From: Lachnospiraceae bacterium
Lineage (GTDB): Bacteria > Bacillota > Clostridia > Lachnospirales > Lachnospiraceae
DNA length: 64,000 nucleotides
Assembly: GCA_910574715.1 (NCBI GenBank)
Contig: CAJTCH010000005.1
Span: 62,001-126,000 of the forward strand
Direction of reading: 5' to 3'
Numbering within the stretch: the stretch's first letter is position 1; the number at the start of each line of letters is the position of its first letter. Shown here one piece after another: positions 52,128 through 60,594 of the stretch. The position numbers and the translations under genes were made by a program. The notes beneath the pieces are model-generated. The model was not told where the DNA came from, made no database searches, and saw nothing but the letters and a program-made list of their open reading frames with translations.

Positions 52128-53127
52128 TTCTATTTCCCCTTTCCAAAAATACTTGAATACAAAATGCTGCTATCAGCGATAATATGCAGACAAAGATATA
52201 CTGGATAAAAGTATTATCCACAAGTATTTTGGTAAGCCTTGTTACTTTAGCAATTCCACGAACAACAATAATGACCGCAGGGTGGATAATATATAGCATC
52301 ATAGAGCCGCCCCGTATCCATGCAGGAACTCTCCCAGAAATGTTAAGCAATAATTGAAACAAAAAGTACATGACTGGAAGCAAAAACAAATACATACTAT
52401 TATGTTTTTGGAGATTCAAACTATAAGTAACCCAACCCTCTAGCAGCATGAGGAGCGATGACAGCACAAGTCCCCATTTACATATGTTTTCCCGACAATG
52501 AAATTCGGGAACAGCAAGAAACATCCCAAGCAAAATATAAATTGGAGCAAAAAATATACCATTTCTTGTATAACTGCTGACAAAGAAGATTCCATTGTAT
52601 AACGTATGGAGAAAAGGCACATTTTCTATAATCCCATAATAAGAATCACCGAATATTCCTATCACATATGCAATAATAGAAAAGTAAACCGCTGCCAGAA
52701 TTGATTTTTTTGTCAAACAGGCAAGGAGAATACACCCAATAATCGCAGCGGGGAAATACCATAAATGATAAAATGTGCCATCAAAAAGTAACTGCTTCAT
52801 CAACTCCATTATGCTATGCGGCATATTCCCAGAGTACACGGAAATAGGTATATAAATAGCGGTCACAATTAAATACAGCCTTATGTTTTTAACCAGATAT
52901 TTATGGATGGGGGATTTCTTTTTAAAATTGCTAAGCACATATGGTGCTAAAACAAAATATCCTGTTATCATAAAGAAAAACGGAACTGCAATTCTTCCAA
53001 CGCAATATGTGATTAGAAAATCAATGCCCTCATTCCGGACTGACAATGGCGATGTGTGAATTGCAATCACCATAAAAGCAGCTATTAAGCGGAAATAATC
53101 TATTCCTGCAAATGTTTTATTACGCAT
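52099..53127 (-). CDS. vanT: VanT N-terminal part: membrane acyltransferase-like domain
   Basis: A 342-residue membrane protein with about ten helices and the acyltransferase-3-like start typical of VanT (GIDYFRLIAAFMVIAIHTSP, FFFMITGYFVLAPYV). In VanT this domain is fused to the racemase and is thought to import or bind L-Ser. Here it ends in FLERGNRNVPKRKSMD, out of frame with the racemase. It overlaps the end of vanXY by 8 bases. The separate frames may be a recent frameshift or a functional split. Confidence 0.9.
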   Translation of the reverse strand: MRNKTFAGIDYFRLIAAFMVIAIHTSPLSVRNEGIDFLITYCVGRIAVPFFFMITGYFVLAPYVLSNFKKKSPIHKYLVKNIRLYLIVTAIYIPISVYSGNMPHSIMELMKQLLFDGTFYHLWYFPAAIIGCILLACLTKKSILAAVYFSIIAYVIGIFGDSYYGIIENVPFLHTLYNGIFFVSSYTRNGIFFAPIYILLGMFLAVPEFHCRENICKWGLVLSSLLMLLEGWVTYSLNLQKHNSMYLFLLPVMYFLFQLLLNISGRVPAWIRGGSMMLYIIHPAVIIVVRGIAKVTRLTKILVDNTFIQYIFVCILSLIAAFCIQVFLERGNRNVPKRKSMD

Positions 53128-53887
53128 AATCCCTCCATCTACTTAAAATAGCTCCCCCCTCGTTTGTACCCGAAACCATATACGGCGACATCTCTGATAC
53201 ATCAAGTTTTATAGAATGACCGCCATCTAAAAAAACATACGAAATTTCTATTTTATCCGCTTTAGAACTGTTATAAATATAAGGATGCCTTAAATCGGTA
53301 TTTTCCTTTAAAAAGCAAATATATTCTTCTAAAGCCATATCCTTTTCTATCATAATGACAGAATGGGGATAACCCACATAACGGAAATGCCACGGTTCTG
53401 CTCCAATGCCTGTTATCTGCTCTTTCCCAGATACATACCTTTCAACAAAGCCGAATCTTGGAGCGGTCATTCTGAACTTCCCCCAAATTCCCGTATATGG
53501 AAAATGCGGGCAAATAAAGTCAATCTGTCCCTTGTTCTCTGCAAGGTCTATTGCAAGTCCTGTCTGATGCTCACTATGTCTGGGTACTGCCACATATTTT
53601 TTTGTGAAGTCAAGACCACTTTCAGCCAATGTGTCATTCCATATTTTTTCCTGTTCTTCCTGTGTGCGGAAACCGCTTACAGCTACAATTTCATTTCTGC
53701 AATGAATTTTTGCCAATGTTAGCTGCAATAAATTAGCCGCCTGCTCATTCATCCGTATTTCTGGCTGTTCCTTAATTGCCGGCAGCATATCTTCCATACA
53801 TAGAATTTTCATAAGCGGATAATCTGGCGTTACAAGTATTAAGTTCCCGTGATATGTGTCGTCTTTTGTTAATTCAATCTGTGTCAC
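53120..53887 (-). CDS. vanXY: VanXY-type D,D-dipeptidase/D,D-carboxypeptidase
   Basis: A 255-residue Zn peptidase. The Zn site is SEHQTGLAID (His107, Asp114) with GAEPWHFRYVG supplying catalytic Glu164 and Zn ligand His167; Arg74 lies in SGFRTQEEQ. VanXY removes D-Ala-D-Ala dipeptide and the terminal D-Ala of precursors, so that D-Ser-ended precursors prevail. It lacks a membrane anchor, as is normal for VanXY. It overlaps vanG by 4 bases (ATGA). Confidence 0.94.
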   Translation of the reverse strand: MTQIELTKDDTYHGNLILVTPDYPLMKILCMEDMLPAIKEQPEIRMNEQAANLLQLTLAKIHCRNEIVAVSGFRTQEEQEKIWNDTLAESGLDFTKKYVAVPRHSEHQTGLAIDLAENKGQIDFICPHFPYTGIWGKFRMTAPRFGFVERYVSGKEQITGIGAEPWHFRYVGYPHSVIMIEKDMALEEYICFLKENTDLRHPYIYNSSKADKIEISYVFLDGGHSIKLDVSEMSPYMVSGTNEGGAILSRWRDYA

Positions 53888-54945
53888 TTCGATACCCCCA
53901 TTTCAATCAAGCGGTTGATTACTTCATCAAAAGGCAGACCTGCTTCTTTTAACATATTGGGATAACGGCTATGCTCCGTAAATCCAGGGATTGTGTTTAC
54001 TTCATTAAAATAAATTTCCCCTGCGGGAGTCAAAAACATATCCACCCTTGCAAAACAGCAACAATTTAATGCTTTGTAAATTTCAAGAGCTGTTCCTTTA
54101 ATTTCTTTTGCCTTTTTGGGGGAAATACGGGCAGGCACATGAATACTGGAAGTTTTCAATGTATATTTCTCTGTGTAATCAAAAAATCCATCCGACAATT
54201 CAATTTCATCAACCTCACCCACTATCAAATCGGAATCCTTATTCCCCAAAATTGCACAGCCAACCTCAAATCCATCAACCATTTCTTCCAGAATAACGGT
54301 AGAATCATGCAGGAAGGCATTTTCGATTGCTAAAATCAAATCTTGTTCGTATAACACTTTTGAAATCCCAAACGATGAGCCAGACCGTACAGGCTTTACG
54401 AATAATGGATAGCCAAGCTCTAAGGCTCTTTGCTGAACCATTTTCTCTGAATAATTTTTCTTAATAGCAAAAGAACGTGCGGCTTTTATTCCGTTCATTT
54501 GTACGATACGGTGAGCCAGTTCTTTATCCATGCACAAAGCGGAAGATAATAAACCACATCCGATAACAGGAATCCCCATCAATTCCAGAACCCCTTGAAC
54601 TGTTCCATCTTCTCCGTTTTTTCCATGCAAAACGGGCAATGCGGAATCTAAAGAAATTGTCTGTAAATGATTATTGTCCCAGTAACACAACCCGTGAACC
54701 GTTCTGTCAAAAGACGGAAATACTGGCGTACAGTTTTCTTCTGACTGCCAATTATCTTCCTTTATCCTTTCCAGTTCCCCATGATACCAGTACCATTTGC
54801 CAGAGTGAGGGGCAATGCCTATTAAAATTGGTACATATTTCTTTGTATCAATACACTTAATTACCGCATATGCAGACTGTAACGAAACCGCATATTCTGT
54901 GGAGCAGCCGCCAAAAAAAACTGCAACTTTCTTTTGTTGATTCAT
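53884..54945 (-). CDS. vanG: D-alanine--D-serine ligase, VanG type
   Basis: A 353-residue ATP-grasp ligase. VFFGGCSTEYAVSLQSAYAV is the N-terminal Ddl-family motif; LPVLHGKNGEDGTVQG, FVKPVRSGSSFGIS and YFNEVNTIPGFTEHSRYPNM are ATP and substrate sites. The omega-loop reads EKYTLKTSSIHVPAR (from Glu259), a VanG-like form unlike the EKYxxxGA of D-Ala-D-Ala ligases. ATG 54945 is used because GGAGG lies 8 bases before it. The product, D-Ala-D-Ser, lowers vancomycin affinity. Confidence 0.92.
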   Translation of the reverse strand: MNQQKKVAVFFGGCSTEYAVSLQSAYAVIKCIDTKKYVPILIGIAPHSGKWYWYHGELERIKEDNWQSEENCTPVFPSFDRTVHGLCYWDNNHLQTISLDSALPVLHGKNGEDGTVQGVLELMGIPVIGCGLLSSALCMDKELAHRIVQMNGIKAARSFAIKKNYSEKMVQQRALELGYPLFVKPVRSGSSFGISKVLYEQDLILAIENAFLHDSTVILEEMVDGFEVGCAILGNKDSDLIVGEVDEIELSDGFFDYTEKYTLKTSSIHVPARISPKKAKEIKGTALEIYKALNCCCFARVDMFLTPAGEIYFNEVNTIPGFTEHSRYPNMLKEAGLPFDEVINRLIEMGVSK

Positions 54946-54988
54946 TATGAAGTCCTCCATTTTCTATACTTCTTTTAATACAAAGCAA

Positions 54989-55029
54989 ATAGCTTCTATT
55001 CAGTATTCATTCTACTGAACAGAAGCTAT
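54989..55029. promoter_or_regulatory. 17-bp hairpin in the vanG leader
   Basis: Arms 54989-55005 and 55013-55029 pair over 17 bp with a single mismatch (7-base loop). Given the promoter at 55037-55075, it would lie at the very 5' end of the vanG transcript. It may be a terminator for vanRS read-through, an attenuator, or an mRNA-stabilising stem. Confidence 0.75.
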
Positions 55030-55036
55030 CCGTACT

Positions 55037-55075
55037 TTAATATTCAATTTTTTAATTCCTAAGAAAATACTAAGA
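55037..55075 (-). promoter_or_regulatory. vanG promoter with two VanR-type repeats
   Basis: TAAGA occurs at 55060-55064 and 55071-55075, exactly 11 bp apart, as in the vanR promoter. Toward vanG a TATTAA -10 (55037-55042) lies 17 bases past the nearer repeat, so the repeats cover the -35 position, as expected for activation by phosphorylated VanR. Confidence 0.65.
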
Positions 55076-55091
55076 GAGCCTATATATTTTA

Positions 55092-56246
55092 CTAATGTGT
55101 TACAGGTAAAGAAATACGAAAAGTTGTTGATTCGTTTTCACTTTCGGCAGTAATTTTACCTCCATGCAATGTTATGATTTCTTTTGCAATCGCAAGTCCC
55201 AATCCTGCACCTCCCGTATTCGTCGAACGTGCTTCATCCATACGGAAAAACTTCTCAAAAATATAATTTAGCTTTCCTGCAGGAATTGTCTTTCCTTTAT
55301 TGCAAAAATAAATCCAAACATCCGTAGCTGTGCTTTCAGCCCATATTTTTATTATAGTATCTGGGTAGCTGTATGCAATTGCATTTTTTAAAATATTATT
55401 GAAAACTCTGGCTAATTTTATAGAATCCCCATAAACCGTTATATCTTCATCTACACATACCTCTGTTTGATTACCATGGGCATTTAACAGCGGATAAAAT
55501 TCATCTGTCATTTGTATCAACATATGACAGAGGTTTATAGATTCTTTTTCCAAATCAATTTGTTGCAGATTATATCGTGTTATATCAAAAAATTCGTTGA
55601 TAAGTTTTTCTAAACGAAGAGCTTTGCTTAATGCAATATTTACATACTTCGTTTTTTGTTCTATCGGCATATCCTGTGCTTCATCTAATAATGCTAAATA
55701 TCCAATGACAGAGGTAAGCGGTGTCTTTAAATCATGTGCAAGATAAGCAATCAAATCATTTTTTCTGCTTGCTTCTTCCTTTAACATTTGTTCATGCCGC
55801 TGCATCGCCTGTTTTATATCGGACATCTGGGCTGAAATTTCGGCATACTCTTTAGGGAAAATTTCTATATTCCCTCTTTCCTCAATCATAAAATCATGGA
55901 GCATCGCCGAAGTCGCAGTAATGGATTTTCTCACTTTTTCCTTTGCATATAAATTTGCAGTTACAAAAGTAACCACAATGCTGATAAGTACGATTAAAAT
56001 CAAAACTGTCAAAATAAATACTTTTAGCTCTGACCATAAAGGCTCTGTAACAAGAATATTCTTTTTAACATCAGCAGAATACACTTCATGCGTGTTCATA
56101 TATTTAGATGTAAACCAGTCTACAAAAAAACCATTCCAGACATTATCCACCAGATAATACAATCCAAAGCAAACAACGATGCCGAAGATACAAGTGCCAA
56201 TTAGTGTAGTTGCCTTTGAAATCTTAATTTTCAATTTTGTATCCAC
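55092..56246 (-). CDS. vanS: Vancomycin-responsive sensor kinase VanS (vanG type)
   Basis: A 384-residue kinase from GTG 56246, overlapping vanR by 23 bases. Two membrane segments (about 15-37 and 74-100) flank a short outer loop, a HAMP region follows, then H-box AYLAHDLKTPLTSVIGYLAL, N-box NNILKNAIAYS and G2 box GGAGLGLAIAKEI. The G1 box reads FCNKGKTIPAG, a known variant in VanS rather than DxGxG. It phosphorylates VanR in the presence of glycopeptide. Confidence 0.93.
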   Translation of the reverse strand: MDTKLKIKISKATTLIGTCIFGIVVCFGLYYLVDNVWNGFFVDWFTSKYMNTHEVYSADVKKNILVTEPLWSELKVFILTVLILIVLISIVVTFVTANLYAKEKVRKSITATSAMLHDFMIEERGNIEIFPKEYAEISAQMSDIKQAMQRHEQMLKEEASRKNDLIAYLAHDLKTPLTSVIGYLALLDEAQDMPIEQKTKYVNIALSKALRLEKLINEFFDITRYNLQQIDLEKESINLCHMLIQMTDEFYPLLNAHGNQTEVCVDEDITVYGDSIKLARVFNNILKNAIAYSYPDTIIKIWAESTATDVWIYFCNKGKTIPAGKLNYIFEKFFRMDEARSTNTGGAGLGLAIAKEIITLHGGKITAESENESTTFRISLPVTH

Positions 56247-56919
56247 ACCCCCAGACCGTTTTTATATATTGCGGTTCTTCAAATGAATCTCCCATTTTCT
56301 CACGAAGATGCCTAATATGAACAGTAATTGTGTTATTGCTCTTGCTGAAATAGTCATCCCCCCATATTTGGTGAAAAAGTTCCTCCGAGCTGACTACATT
56401 TCCTCTCTGCTGGCACAAAATGCGTAATATAGAAAACTCCGTAGGTGTTAATGAAAGAGGCTTTTCATTTAAAGTACACTCATGCGTTTTCACATTTAGG
56501 ACTAAACCAGAATGAATCAAAATATCTTCCTCTGGCTCATTTCCCACATTGTATTTTTTATATCTCCTTAATTGTGCTTTCACGCGGGCAACCAATTCTA
56601 AAGGCAAAAACGGTTTTGTAATATAATCATCTGCTCCTAATGTTAATCCCGTTATTTTATCAACTTCCTCTCCCTTTGCCGTGAGCATTATCACGGGATA
56701 GCGATACTTCTCCCTTATCTTTTTGCATATTTGAAAACCGTTCATATCAGGCAGCATAACGTCTAAAATAGCTAAATCAAGCGTTTCATTCTCAATACAA
56801 TTCAGTGCATCTTTGGCATTATAAAATTTATATACTGTAAAGTTCTCATTTTCAAGATAAAGGGAAACAAGGTCTGCAATTTCCTGTTCATCATCTACAA
56901 TCAATATTTTATTCTCCAT
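56224..56919 (-). CDS. vanR: Response regulator VanR (vanG type)
   Basis: A 231-residue OmpR-family regulator: acceptor Asp53 in LAILDVMLPDMNGF, Lys in DDYITKPF, winged helix ending IKTVWGCGYKIEN. ATG 56919 is preferred to 56940 because AAAGGAG lies 9 bases before it. It presumably activates its own promoter and that of vanG through TAAGA repeats at 11-bp steps. Confidence 0.94.
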   Translation of the reverse strand: MENKILIVDDEQEIADLVSLYLENENFTVYKFYNAKDALNCIENETLDLAILDVMLPDMNGFQICKKIREKYRYPVIMLTAKGEEVDKITGLTLGADDYITKPFLPLELVARVKAQLRRYKKYNVGNEPEEDILIHSGLVLNVKTHECTLNEKPLSLTPTEFSILRILCQQRGNVVSSEELFHQIWGDDYFSKSNNTITVHIRHLREKMGDSFEEPQYIKTVWGCGYKIEN

Positions 56920-56960
56920 ATCCGTCCACTCCTTTCGCATCCTTTTATTTTACTAAATAA

Positions 56961-57013
56961 AGTATAAGCAATTTTGCACTTTCCAATAAGAAATTGTTAA
57001 GATTTCACTAAGA
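56961..57013 (-). promoter_or_regulatory. vanR promoter with three 11-bp-spaced repeats
   Basis: TAAGA begins at 56987, 56998 and 57009, three copies exactly 11 bp apart (TCTTA on the coding strand). A TATACT -10 (56961-56966) lies 20 bases downstream of the last copy. The same repeats stand before vanG. Confidence 0.7.
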
Positions 57014-57046
57014 TTGTTATACAGGTTTCTTTGCTGCTTTTCCAGA

Positions 57047-57079
57047 TAGCACCTTGGAACAATTTGCCCCAAGGTGCTA
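57047..57079. terminator. Hairpin upstream of vanR
   Basis: TAGCACCTTGG (57047-57057) and CCAAGGTGCTA (57069-57079) pair perfectly. It probably separates the van operon from transcription coming from the gene fragment upstream. Confidence 0.7.
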
Positions 57080-57092
57080 TACTTATAATGAT

Positions 57093-57305
57093 TTAATTAA
57101 CTTTATTAAGTTTATTATCAATAAGCCATTGAATGTCATCTTCATATATGGTTTTGTATTTTAATGCCATTTTCACGTCGGACGGTTCTGTTCCATTCGT
57201 AGTATATGCAAAAGAATTTTTATACCTCCATTCTCCTGGATATACAGCTAATTCTGTATCTATGTCAACTGCATTTTGTATCTCTTTCCCCTCTTTATAA
57301 CCCTA
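57093..57305 (-). pseudogene. C-terminal fragment of an unrecognised gene
   Basis: The minus strand encodes GYKEGKEIQNAVDIDTELAV followed by YPGEWRYKNSFAYTTNGTEP and ALKYKTIYEDDIQWLIDN, ending at 57093. It looks like real coding sequence but its front is cut off exactly where the truncated coupling-protein gene begins on the other strand (about 57306). So 57306 is a recombination junction. Confidence 0.5.
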
Positions 57306-57306
57306 A

Positions 57307-57724
57307 AGTAGGATAATATGTACTAAAAACCTCTTTCAATTGGTCGCGTTCGGACTCTTAGTCTTTCTGCTGATGCGGATGGGCGTTGACCGGAACGGAG
57401 AGGTCTTTGATAAGGAGCGTAACCTGAATTACTCCTTGAAAGAAACCTATGGAACATCCGGATTTATGATGCCGGATGAGATGTATAAAGTACTGGAGCT
57501 GACAGATCATGTAAAGAAAACCAAAGGGACGATCCTTGGAAAGCTGAACGGGAAGGCGGTCTGCCTTCCCTATGAAACACGCATGAACCACAACATTGCC
57601 GTTTATGGGGCAAGCGGTTCTATGAAGTCCAGGGCATTTGCACGTATCATGATCTTCCAGTGTGTCGCACGCGGGAACAACGGTGGAATCGGGGAAAGCT
57701 TAATTATCACTGATCCAAAAAGCG
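57307..57724 (+). pseudogene. VirD4/TraG-type coupling protein, exon 1 (N-terminus missing)
   Basis: About 139 codons of a type IV secretion coupling ATPase: LFQLVAFGLLVFLLMRMGVD, YGTSGFMMPDEMYKVLEL, Walker A-like VYGASGSMKSRAFAR and ESLIITDPKS. The start of the gene (first membrane helix) is missing at the junction near 57306. The reading frame is cut after AAAAGCG by the group II intron; it resumes at 60400 with GAA CTG TAT (ELYERMAGY). Coupling proteins bring relaxase-bound DNA to the conjugation channel. Confidence 0.88.
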
Positions 57725-58097
57725 GTGCGAGACGTTCTCGCTTGAAAAGAGCGGGCACGACTCAAATGATAGTAAGAAATCAGTTTGAGTTGGAGAACTG
57801 AATACACGAATAGTCGAATGAGAGGGTAACGCCTCGAAAGGCATCCTTAATACTCCGGCTTGCATGATGTGAGTAAACACAGAAGTGTAAGAAGCCTGGT
57901 GAAGTCGGCAGAGAGATACCGTAACAGTCAGGCTGACGAAAGCTGTCCAGAGGTGGATGGTGTATTCCATATGCCGGAGGTCTATAAAATACCTATGGTT
58001 AGAATGAAGAGAGTCCAAAAGCTCTTCTGGCGAATCTTTGAATGTACGGGTCTATATCGGGACTATGTAGAAATGCATAGTGACACAAGTAGTGTCG

Positions 58098-58261
58098 CTA
58101 GTACATCATTGCATTAATTCTCGAGTAATAAGCACTTGCTATCCATGCCATCTGCACACCTTCGAACCTAGATGTAGCCCGCTACACCGTCGGTTCGTAG
58201 ACGCACAGCTGACACGAATATCAAGCACTATTACTTCAAGATTAATGCAATGATGTACTAG
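58098..58261. repeat. 164-bp imperfect palindrome inside intron 1
   Basis: Outer arms 58098-58118 and 58241-58261 (CTAGTACATC...GATGTACTAG) are exact complements over 21 bp; pairing continues with mismatches (GTAATA/TATTAC, CTTG/CAAG) to a centre containing TGTAGC-CC-GCTACA. The related intron 2 has no such sequence at the matching place (near 60980), so it is an insertion, probably a small non-coding mobile or structural element. Confidence 0.8.
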
Positions 58262-58573
58262 TGTGGGTGAGTAAGACTCGCGTTTTATGAAAATCCATAC
58301 ATTGTTACAGGCAATGTCAAGCTAGCAGGCTTATAGAAGAAACCTAAGGGTATATGTAAAGATAGTGTATTCGGAACGTCGTAAGCTGACAGCGTGGAGA
58401 ATTACTTTCTATGAAGCGTATCGAACGGGAAAGCCACCGTGAGGTGGTATTAAGGGAGATTATGTCAGTGAAAGCGGAGGCATGGTACCAATGAAGCCGT
58501 GATAATAAGCGGTGGAGGGACGGCCTCTAGTCGTGTAATTAGTAAATCAAAATCGAATTGGAGGATACAGACC

Positions 58574-60286
58574 ATGCTAAAGAAAACCAAGCTTCGCTAT
58601 AACGAATACTATGATATGCAAGAAGCATTTGATTCGTTATATGCGGCAAGCAAAAACGGCAACAACTTTTATAAGTTGCTGGAGATTATCGGTTCAGAGG
58701 GAAATATACGTTTGGCATATCGTAATCTTAAGAAAAACAACGGCAGTGCTACTGCCGGAACAGATGGTAAGACCATTGACGATATCAAGAATCTTTCGGA
58801 TTATGAAGTGATAAATACGGTCAGATTTATGTTAGCTGACTATAAATCATCCTCTGTAAGAAGAGTGTTTATTCCTAAGCCGGGCAGTGATAAAAAGCGT
58901 CCGCTCGGAATCCCCTGTATCTGGGACAGGCTCCTTCAACAATGCATTCTGCAAGTGTTGGAGCCGATATGCGAACCTAAGTTCCATAATCATTCCTATG
59001 GATTCCGGCTAAACCGAGGCGCAGACCATGCAGTCAGCAGAGCTGTAAGCATGGTGAATGTAGCCCGGCACTATTATTGTGTTGACATAGATATCCAAGG
59101 CTTTTTTGATAACGTAGACCATGGAAAATTACTGAAACAAATATGGACACTTGGAATCAGAGATAAGAGGCTGATTTGTATTATCAGCAAAATCCTTAAA
59201 TCAGAGATTGAGGGAGAAGGAATCCCAACAAAAGGTACTCCACAGAGCGGAATTATCAGTCCGCTTCTGTCACTGATTGTATTAAATGAACTGGATTGGT
59301 GGGTAAGCAACCAGTGGGAAACCTTCAAACCCCAACGGATGAAATCAAAAGAATGGCTAAGTTATGCACGTAAATACACCAACCTGAAAGATGGATATAT
59401 CGTCCGGTACGCTGATGATTTTAAAATTATGTGCAGAACCTACGATGATGCCCAGAGATGGTATCACGCTGCCGTAGACTTCTTAAAGACAAGATATGGA
59501 TTTATTGCCAAAACAGATATGAGTGAGAAAGCGATTAAGAAAGCCAAAACAAATTTAAAGGCTAAGATTATTAATATCAGGAAACATCCCTCACATATGG
59601 CGGTTGAGAATTATAACTCGGCAGTCAGGGGGATACAGAATTATTATTGTATTGCAACAAACATCTACAATAATCTGACGGATGTGAATTACGCTCTCTT
59701 ACCAACCATAAGAATTCGTCTTAGAGATGTCGGCAAAACTGTTCCCTTTCGGGAAACGGATATTGAATTTCAGCAAAAAGCAACTGGAATCAGGGATGAG
59801 ACAAAGATTGTAAAGATAGGCTCGGAGACGCTACTGCCGATTACAGGAGTACACCATAAAAGCCCTATGAATTTCTCTCAGGATGTAACAAGCTATACAG
59901 CCGAAGGAAGAAAAAAGATACACCACAATCTCGAAACAGTAACAAAAACACACTTTGAAGCACTTGCCAAAGGCAGAGACCCAAATGAGACAATTGAATT
60001 CAATGACAATCGTATATCAGCGTTTGTTGTCCAACAGGGAAATTGTTACATCACAGGTCGAAAGTTAAATGTACAGGATATGCGGTGTTTTAGGAAAAAG
60101 CCTTTATCCAAAGGTGGGACAGATAAGCACGACAATATCGCATTTGTCGAGGGAAGAGTTTTCAAACTGATATTTTGTAACACAGTCAATGAGGCCAAAA
60201 GTATGTTAAATGAGATGAAATTAGATGACGTTAGGAAAAACAGACTGAACAGAATCAGACAGAATTATGGTTACCAAACAATTTAG
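58574..60286 (+). CDS. Group II intron reverse transcriptase/maturase with RT gap (intron 1)
   Basis: A 570-residue intron protein from ATG 58574 (GGAGG before it). RT blocks: RRVFIPKPGSDKKRPLGIPC, DIDIQGFFDNVDH, GTPQSGIISPLLS (note PQSG for the usual PQGG) and catalytic VRYADDF. After LKTRYG the protein jumps to FIAKTDMSEKAIKKAK, lacking about 35 residues that contain RT block 7 (SPEKTR...FLGFK in intron 2). Domain X and an HNH-like end (CYITGRKL...KGGTDKHDNIAFV) follow. RT activity is doubtful; maturase function may also be impaired. Confidence 0.88.
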   Translation: MLKKTKLRYNEYYDMQEAFDSLYAASKNGNNFYKLLEIIGSEGNIRLAYRNLKKNNGSATAGTDGKTIDDIKNLSDYEVINTVRFMLADYKSSSVRRVFIPKPGSDKKRPLGIPCIWDRLLQQCILQVLEPICEPKFHNHSYGFRLNRGADHAVSRAVSMVNVARHYYCVDIDIQGFFDNVDHGKLLKQIWTLGIRDKRLICIISKILKSEIEGEGIPTKGTPQSGIISPLLSLIVLNELDWWVSNQWETFKPQRMKSKEWLSYARKYTNLKDGYIVRYADDFKIMCRTYDDAQRWYHAAVDFLKTRYGFIAKTDMSEKAIKKAKTNLKAKIINIRKHPSHMAVENYNSAVRGIQNYYCIATNIYNNLTDVNYALLPTIRIRLRDVGKTVPFRETDIEFQQKATGIRDETKIVKIGSETLLPITGVHHKSPMNFSQDVTSYTAEGRKKIHHNLETVTKTHFEALAKGRDPNETIEFNDNRISAFVVQQGNCYITGRKLNVQDMRCFRKKPLSKGGTDKHDNIAFVEGRVFKLIFCNTVNEAKSMLNEMKLDDVRKNRLNRIRQNYGYQTI

Positions 60287-60315
60287 ATAGTCTATGATTT
60301 ACAAAAACACGATAG

Positions 60316-60350
60316 CACGCCGTATGACCTGAAAGGGTCATGTACGGTGT
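60316..60350 (+). ncRNA. Group II intron domain V (intron 1), intact
   Basis: A 35-base stem-loop: CACGCCGTATGACCT, GAAA-type loop, then GGTCATGTACGGTGT. The CGC near its foot, GAAA loop and bulge match the catalytic domain V of bacterial group II introns. Domain VI follows to the 3' splice site. Confidence 0.88.
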
Positions 60351-60399
60351 AGAGCGGGGGAAAAGGTGGAGATAACTTCAAAGCCTTACCTATCGCTAT

Positions 60400-60594
60400 A
60401 ACTGTATGAACGCATGGCTGGTTATCTGGAGAACGAGGGCTACACTGTAAGATTCTTTAATCTTGTAAACCCGGAGAACTCCGATGCATGGAACTGTCTG
60501 ATGGAGATTGATGGTCAGGAGACTATGGCACAGGTTTTCTCCGATGTTATCATCCAAAATACGGGTTCTGCCAAAGGGGATCATTTCTGGGATA
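60400..60594 (+). pseudogene. Coupling protein, exon 2
   Basis: 65 codons between the two introns: LYERMAGYLENEGYTVRFFN, LVNPENSDAWNCLMEIDGQE, VFSDVIIQNTG and KGDHFWD, the conserved core region of VirD4/TcpA-like ATPases. It ends after GAT-A, and the codon is completed by AT of exon 3 (Asn), giving FWDNAELNLLKAL. Confidence 0.9.

Larger units (their letters stand above)
57725..60399 (+). mobile_element. Group II intron 1 in the coupling-protein gene
   Basis: The 5' end is GTGCGAG at 57725, the standard group II start, and the 3' end CGCTAT at 60399 (AY ending). Removing it restores the coupling-protein frame (DPKS-ELYERM). It encodes a reverse transcriptase/maturase (58574-60286), carries domain V at 60316-60350, and a domain VI-like CTTACCTATC with a candidate branch A. 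Length 2675. The RT gene has an in-frame gap and a 164-bp palindrome lies upstream of it. Confidence 0.93.

Noticed and set aside
53884-54945. A normal D-Ala-D-Ala ligase (Ddl)
   Set aside because: The omega-loop is of VanG type and the gene lies in a vanR-vanS-vanXY-vanT operon, so D-Ala-D-Ser ligase fits better.
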